Below are positions 60,805 to 64,000 of a stretch of DNA of 64,000 nucleotides, in pieces. Each line of letters opens with the position of its first letter. Positions within the stretch are counted from its first letter, which is position 1. The notes under the pieces are model-generated. The model saw only the letters and a program-made list of their open reading frames with translations, did no database searches and was not told where the DNA came from. Location: NCBI RefSeq assembly GCF_900111735.1, contig NZ_FOHW01000025.1:26117-90116 (forward strand), in the 5' to 3' direction. A program made the translations under genes and the position numbers. Source of the stretch: Pseudomonas graminis (GTDB taxonomy: Bacteria > Pseudomonadota > Gammaproteobacteria > Pseudomonadales > Pseudomonadaceae).

Positions 60805-61022
60805 AGATTTCTCACTGCTTGAGCACTGTGTCCGGGCCCATCCTAACGCGCTGTGGTGCGGGATGCAGCCCTTTGAATTCGCAAAACCGGTCCCCGGGGT
60901 AGACGACCGCCGGGGAAAGCACTCTAATCCGCCCGATGGCGAACTGATTGCGCCACCCACAGTCGAAGGACGTTGCCGTTACCTCCACGTGACGCCCCCT
61001 TATGCCGATGCCAAGGATCAAC

Positions 61023-61769
61023 ATGTCTTTTCTGAAGATCATTTCACTGGCCTGCGTGGCCCTGATTTTGGGCGCCTGCCAAAGCCTGTTCCAACCCAAT
61101 CTGCGCAGTCCGCTGACCGTTCAGCGCGACGCCTCCGAGCTGATCAAGCCCGGCTGCACCACCGATGATTGCCCGCTGGTAAACATCGACACCGTGCATT
61201 TCCCCGATGAGCCGAAACTTGACGAGATCGTTCAGCGCACGCTGCTGCAACTGACCCGCAGCGACAGCGATGGTCCGGTGCCGCCGACACTGAAGGCGTA
61301 TCAGGAGCAATACCTGAGCCGAGCGCCGGCGCGCAACAGCAGCTACCTGCAGGCCAAGGTACGTGAGCAGCATGACGGAATCGTGGTCGTCGAACTGTCC
61401 AGCTACGTCGATTCCGGCAGCGGCCAGGGTAATCCGGGTCGCGCGTTCATCAACTACTCCCGCCAGCAGCAGCGCGTACTGACACTGGCCGACATGCTGG
61501 TCCCGGGTCAGGAAGCTGCCTTCTGGGACAAGGCCCGTCTGGCGCATCAGGCCTGGCTGATCAGCAGCAAGCTGGACAAGGACACCGAGTTCCAGAACAT
61601 GTGGGCATTCAAGCAAACTTCCAACATCGCCCTGACGTACGGTGCGGTGATTCTCAAGTACCCGGTGACAACCATCGCCCCTTACGCCATGGGCCACATC
61701 GAGCTGAAGATCCCGTATCCGCAGCTGAACGGCATCATCAAGCCTGAGCTGTTTCCGGGTCGGAGCTGA
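61023..61769 (+). CDS. RsiV-like (DUF3298) lipoprotein
   Basis: 248 aa, ATG 61023 with AAGGA six bases ahead. Lipobox ILGACQS gives a lipidated Cys19. The body (SYLQAKVREQHDGIVVVEL, AFINYSRQQQRVLTLADML, AFKQTSNIALTYG, GHIELKIPYPQLNGII) matches DUF3298/DUF4163 RsiV-type domains, which bind or sense cell-wall ligands in other bacteria. In PAO1 I recall a similar gene (PA4972) beside nudF. It diverges from nudF; the 218 bp gap shows no riboswitch that I can identify. Confidence 0.85.
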   Translation: MSFLKIISLACVALILGACQSLFQPNLRSPLTVQRDASELIKPGCTTDDCPLVNIDTVHFPDEPKLDEIVQRTLLQLTRSDSDGPVPPTLKAYQEQYLSRAPARNSSYLQAKVREQHDGIVVVELSSYVDSGSGQGNPGRAFINYSRQQQRVLTLADMLVPGQEAAFWDKARLAHQAWLISSKLDKDTEFQNMWAFKQTSNIALTYGAVILKYPVTTIAPYAMGHIELKIPYPQLNGIIKPELFPGRS

Positions 61770-61781
61770 TCGTCTGAACCC

Positions 61782-61809
61782 AAGCCGGTCGCTGAGAAAG
61801 CGCCGGCTT
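61782..61809 (+). terminator. Hairpin after RsiV-like gene
   Basis: AAGCCGG-TCGCTGAGAAAGCG-CCGGCTT: 7 bp outer stem plus GCT/AGC inner pairs, starting 12 bp past the stop. No clean T-run, so a moderate terminator. Confidence 0.6.
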
Positions 61810-61820
61810 GCCTCGTAATA

Positions 61821-61933
61821 CTCCCTCCTCAAATACTTTCCTTTCTGTATTCAGTTCCTACATACACTTTCACACATACTCACCAAACTTTAAACATTCA
61901 CCTCCTTAAAACTTCCGCCATTATTAAACTCCT
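61821..61933. other. G-poor, AT-rich spacer before the toxin gene
   Basis: These 113 bases of the + strand contain only three G, in a genome where G is near 30 percent. The stretch is a run of C, T and A (for example TCCTACATACACTTTCACAC) without open frame. It marks the left edge of the effector module and would be an unstructured leader if the effector promoter lies upstream. Confidence 0.7.
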
Positions 61934-62004
61934 TGTTTATTGACGCTTCACTGGGTTAATCATTAAGTTCCGCCCTGAACTTTTGGAACAGTCAGGGAGA
62001 CGGG

Positions 62005-63363
62005 ATGCGCTTATGGAATATCCTGCCGTCATGGTTTGAAATTGAAGATCGATTGAGGCTTGAAGTTCAAAGCAGCGGCCTAGCTGACTTTCGAAGTTAC
62101 CTGAATGAACAAGCGCCTTCCGTCGAACTTGTTCTGCGCCGCGTCGACAACATCAGAACTGCTTTTTACCGCGCCGAATTTGAAGCCAGCGCATTACTGC
62201 GACAGCGATTCGCAGACCTCGACATATCCGAAGTGCTGTTTGATCTGATGGGCGTTGTCGGCGACATGGCCATGATCATTGTCGGCAGCGTCCTGGCTGG
62301 CGCCGCGATGGGTGCGGGGGTGGGCGCTCTGGCAGGTGGCGTAGGCGCGGGGCCCGGCGCGATTGCTGGCATGGCGGCGGGGTTGCAAGCCAGCAGCTGG
62401 ATTCTCGGGGTGCTTGGGCTGGCCTCGGTCGCCGAGTTTTTCGTACAAGGTCTGCCTGCGCTTCTGGACCACTACGTGCGCGGCATCCAGGTCGCATGGG
62501 ACGGGACCCGAGGCAACGATGGGCTAAACCCGATTTCACAGGACGACCCGTGGGTTGTCGACCAAGCCGCACACCACATCGCCCGCGGGCACACGGAAGT
62601 GGTAATCCTGCTGCTCGGCGCGGTGGTTGAGTACCTGACCCGAGGCCGCGGCAACATGGCGCTACTCGCCGGCCAGATGCGCGCCAGCAGCAAAGGCGCG
62701 CGGCTGGCGCAGTGGATGGTCAAGCATGAAGAGGGTCTTAAGGCGCGGCCTGACTTACAGCCGCCCGGGGCTCGGGCAGGTGGCTCGACCACACCGGAGC
62801 CTAGGTCCGACAGCCATCGTGAAACCGATCGACCGGGCGGGAAGAAACCGCTGGGCATGCCGGAATACAAGGTGCCATGCTTTAACGCGAGCAACCTGCA
62901 CTACAGCAAAATTCCCGAGTTCGACAGGCAGCTGGGTGGACAGGAAAAAGGGTTAAATGATTTGACGGTGGATGAGTATTTGCGGGGGCGGGAGGCGTTC
63001 AAGGCTGGGGATAAGGTTAGGGATCCGAGGGTGGCGACGATGGCACGCTTGCGCCTTAAGAACGGGCTAGTCGAAAATTTGACGGAAGAGTTGCAAAGCA
63101 CAGGGATGTCTTATGATCAAGCCCGCAACAAAGCCGAAATATTGGCCAAGGAAAAGATGCGCACACTGGCTGCTTTACACAACCCAGATCTATTTGCAGG
63201 AGGAAAAGATGTAATTGCTGACTTCGGCGATCGATCCGTTAACTCGAGCATCGGAGTGCAGTGGCGGGGCCGGATAGACACTCTGGACCAAGCCATAATG
63301 AATACTGACGCCGCTGACCGACACAAAACTAAAGTTAACGCAAAGCTTGAGCGGTGCAAATAA
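62005..63363 (+). CDS. Tde-type toxin: glycine-zipper N-terminus plus Ntox15 DNase domain
   Basis: 452 aa; ATG 62005 with GGGAG five bases ahead. N-terminal conserved region (1-90) leads to a glycine-zipper membrane stretch (about 90-155, GAAMGAGVGALAGGVGAGPG) and a second hydrophobic segment (about 198-212). A Pro/Gly/Ser linker (about 250-285) precedes the C-terminal toxin domain (about 290-445) with HNPD (392-395), AGGKD, FGDRSVNSSIG and VQWRGRI, the signature of Ntox15/Tde1 HxxD DNases. Glycine zippers in Agrobacterium Tde effectors help entry into target cells. No vgrG, PAAR or Tap adaptor is near, so it would be an orphan type VI cargo (inference). The next gene is its probable immunity protein. 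Confidence 0.85.
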   Translation: MRLWNILPSWFEIEDRLRLEVQSSGLADFRSYLNEQAPSVELVLRRVDNIRTAFYRAEFEASALLRQRFADLDISEVLFDLMGVVGDMAMIIVGSVLAGAAMGAGVGALAGGVGAGPGAIAGMAAGLQASSWILGVLGLASVAEFFVQGLPALLDHYVRGIQVAWDGTRGNDGLNPISQDDPWVVDQAAHHIARGHTEVVILLLGAVVEYLTRGRGNMALLAGQMRASSKGARLAQWMVKHEEGLKARPDLQPPGARAGGSTTPEPRSDSHRETDRPGGKKPLGMPEYKVPCFNASNLHYSKIPEFDRQLGGQEKGLNDLTVDEYLRGREAFKAGDKVRDPRVATMARLRLKNGLVENLTEELQSTGMSYDQARNKAEILAKEKMRTLAALHNPDLFAGGKDVIADFGDRSVNSSIGVQWRGRIDTLDQAIMNTDAADRHKTKVNAKLERCK

Positions 63364-63371
63364 GAGGTCAT

Positions 63372-63998
63372 ATGGAAGAGTATTTCGAGTATTTTGTAGA
63401 CAAGATGGGAGCCTCTTTTTGCCGAAGAGAAGCCCCCCTTTCCACACGTGATAAATACAAAGACAGACTTCCGTCGCTGTTAATTTCCCATTGGGAAAAG
63501 TATGGATGGAGCGGCTACGGTTACGGCATATTCTGGACGGTCGATCCTGCTGAATACAATGTGTTCATCCCGGATTGGCTAGCTACCTCAGGTATCAATC
63601 ACGCTGAAACGTTCCACGTGATCGCAAGAAGCGCCTTTGGTGACCTGTATCTATGGCAAGAAAGGACAGGGAGTCGCTTGACTATCACCTCGATTTATGG
63701 ACGTTACTGGCTCAGAAAAGCCAGCTCGTCTCCTTTCAATCCGGATATTAGCGTGCAGGCTTTTTTCACATCTAAAGACCCCGAGAGTAATGATTTTGAC
63801 GGGCTCTTCCAGAGGGCGCTTAAAACGCTCGGCCCACTACAACCCGACGAAATGTACGGCTTCGTCCCCGCCCTCGCACTCGGCGGCCCAGGCGATCTGA
63901 AGCATCTACAAAAGGTCAAAACCATCGAGCATCTTACTTTCCTGTCCCAGCTTGAACCGCTGACAGACTGGGGGTTCCCGGACCTCGACTCGCTCTGA
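63372..63998 (+). CDS. Tdi-type immunity protein (GAD-like/DUF1851)
   Basis: 208 aa from ATG 63372 with AGAGG five bases upstream, 8 bp after the toxin stop. GAD-like N-terminal part (about 1-100; HWEKYGWSGYGYGIFWTVDP) and a DUF1851 C-terminal part (about 100-195; LGPLQPDEMYGFVPALAL, LTFLSQLEPLTDW). This two-domain layout is that of Tdi1, which neutralises the Tde1 DNase in Agrobacterium. It should protect the producer and its kin from the toxin next door. Ends 2 bases before the window edge. Confidence 0.85.
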   Translation: MEEYFEYFVDKMGASFCRREAPLSTRDKYKDRLPSLLISHWEKYGWSGYGYGIFWTVDPAEYNVFIPDWLATSGINHAETFHVIARSAFGDLYLWQERTGSRLTITSIYGRYWLRKASSSPFNPDISVQAFFTSKDPESNDFDGLFQRALKTLGPLQPDEMYGFVPALALGGPGDLKHLQKVKTIEHLTFLSQLEPLTDWGFPDLDSL

Positions 63999-64000
63999 CT

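Noticed and set aside
60805..61022. Possible TPP riboswitch near nudF, expected because thiC lies close by in PAO1
   Set aside because: No CUGAGA or other TPP-aptamer core sequence is present, and the downstream gene is a lipoprotein.
1..64000. CRISPR array, insertion sequence or prophage
   Set aside because: No regularly spaced repeats, transposase or phage structural genes were seen; the only repeats are REP-type and short inverted repeats.

Overview
The window is a chromosomal segment of a Pseudomonas species. The evidence is high-GC coding sequence, REP elements of the TGTAGGAGCG(C/A)GCTTGCCCGCGAA type, an azurin gene, and a gene order that I recall as that of the P. aeruginosa PAO1 interval from about PA4919 (pncB) to PA4972. 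It is not P. aeruginosa: several genes I remember from PAO1 (alr next to dnaB, a DUF2065 gene beside hflC, fimX before serB) are missing, and a chemoreceptor and two toxin-like modules are added. A P. fluorescens/P. syringae-type lineage fits best (inference from memory of synteny, no search run).

Layout. 0-3.6 kb: end of pncB, nadE (NAD salvage), a DUF1338 metal-dioxygenase-like gene, azurin, two small proteins and two REP inverted pairs. 3.6-10.5 kb: a minus-strand cluster with a transglutaminase-like protease, an ATP-grasp/alpha-E fusion and a giant transglutaminase/DUF2126 protein, a predicted peptide-modifying system of unknown product. 10.7-20.4 kb: ygiQ-type radical SAM gene, dnaB, the rpsF-rpsR-(membrane protein)-rplI ribosomal operon, rlmB and rnr. 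20.6-21 kb: two identical tRNA-Leu(CAG) genes. 21-37.4 kb: a chemoreceptor, purA, hisZ, and the classical superoperon nnr-tsaE-amiB-mutL-miaA-hfq-hflX-hflK-hflC on the minus strand, with queG divergent from nnr. 37.4-42 kb: a UPF0126 membrane protein, orn, rsgA, and motAB with a clear sigma-28 (FliA) promoter.

42-51 kb: an HDOD protein, rhodanese rhdA, phosphatidylserine decarboxylase psd, a large protein with a PilZ-like tail, serB, a divergent SMP/YtjB-like membrane protein with an apparent degenerate nucleotide-cyclase-like C-terminus, and a PqiC-like lipoprotein. 51.5-61.8 kb: parC, a retropepsin-like protease, a phytase-esterase-like protein, parE, yqiA, cpdA, a DUF1249 gene, nudF and an RsiV-like lipoprotein. 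Most of these genes overlap or nearly touch and are probably co-transcribed.

The accessory content is at the right end. At 58,986-59,605 a cysteine-hydrolase-like small protein (permuted NlpC/P60 pattern) overlaps by ATGA with a two-helix membrane protein. At 62,005-63,998 a toxin with an N-terminal glycine-zipper membrane region and a C-terminal Ntox15/Tde-type DNase domain (HNPD motif) is followed 8 bp later by a GAD-like/DUF1851 protein of the Tdi immunity type. These two modules flank conserved housekeeping genes and are the most likely carriers of interbacterial-competition functions; no vgrG, PAAR or adaptor gene is in the window.
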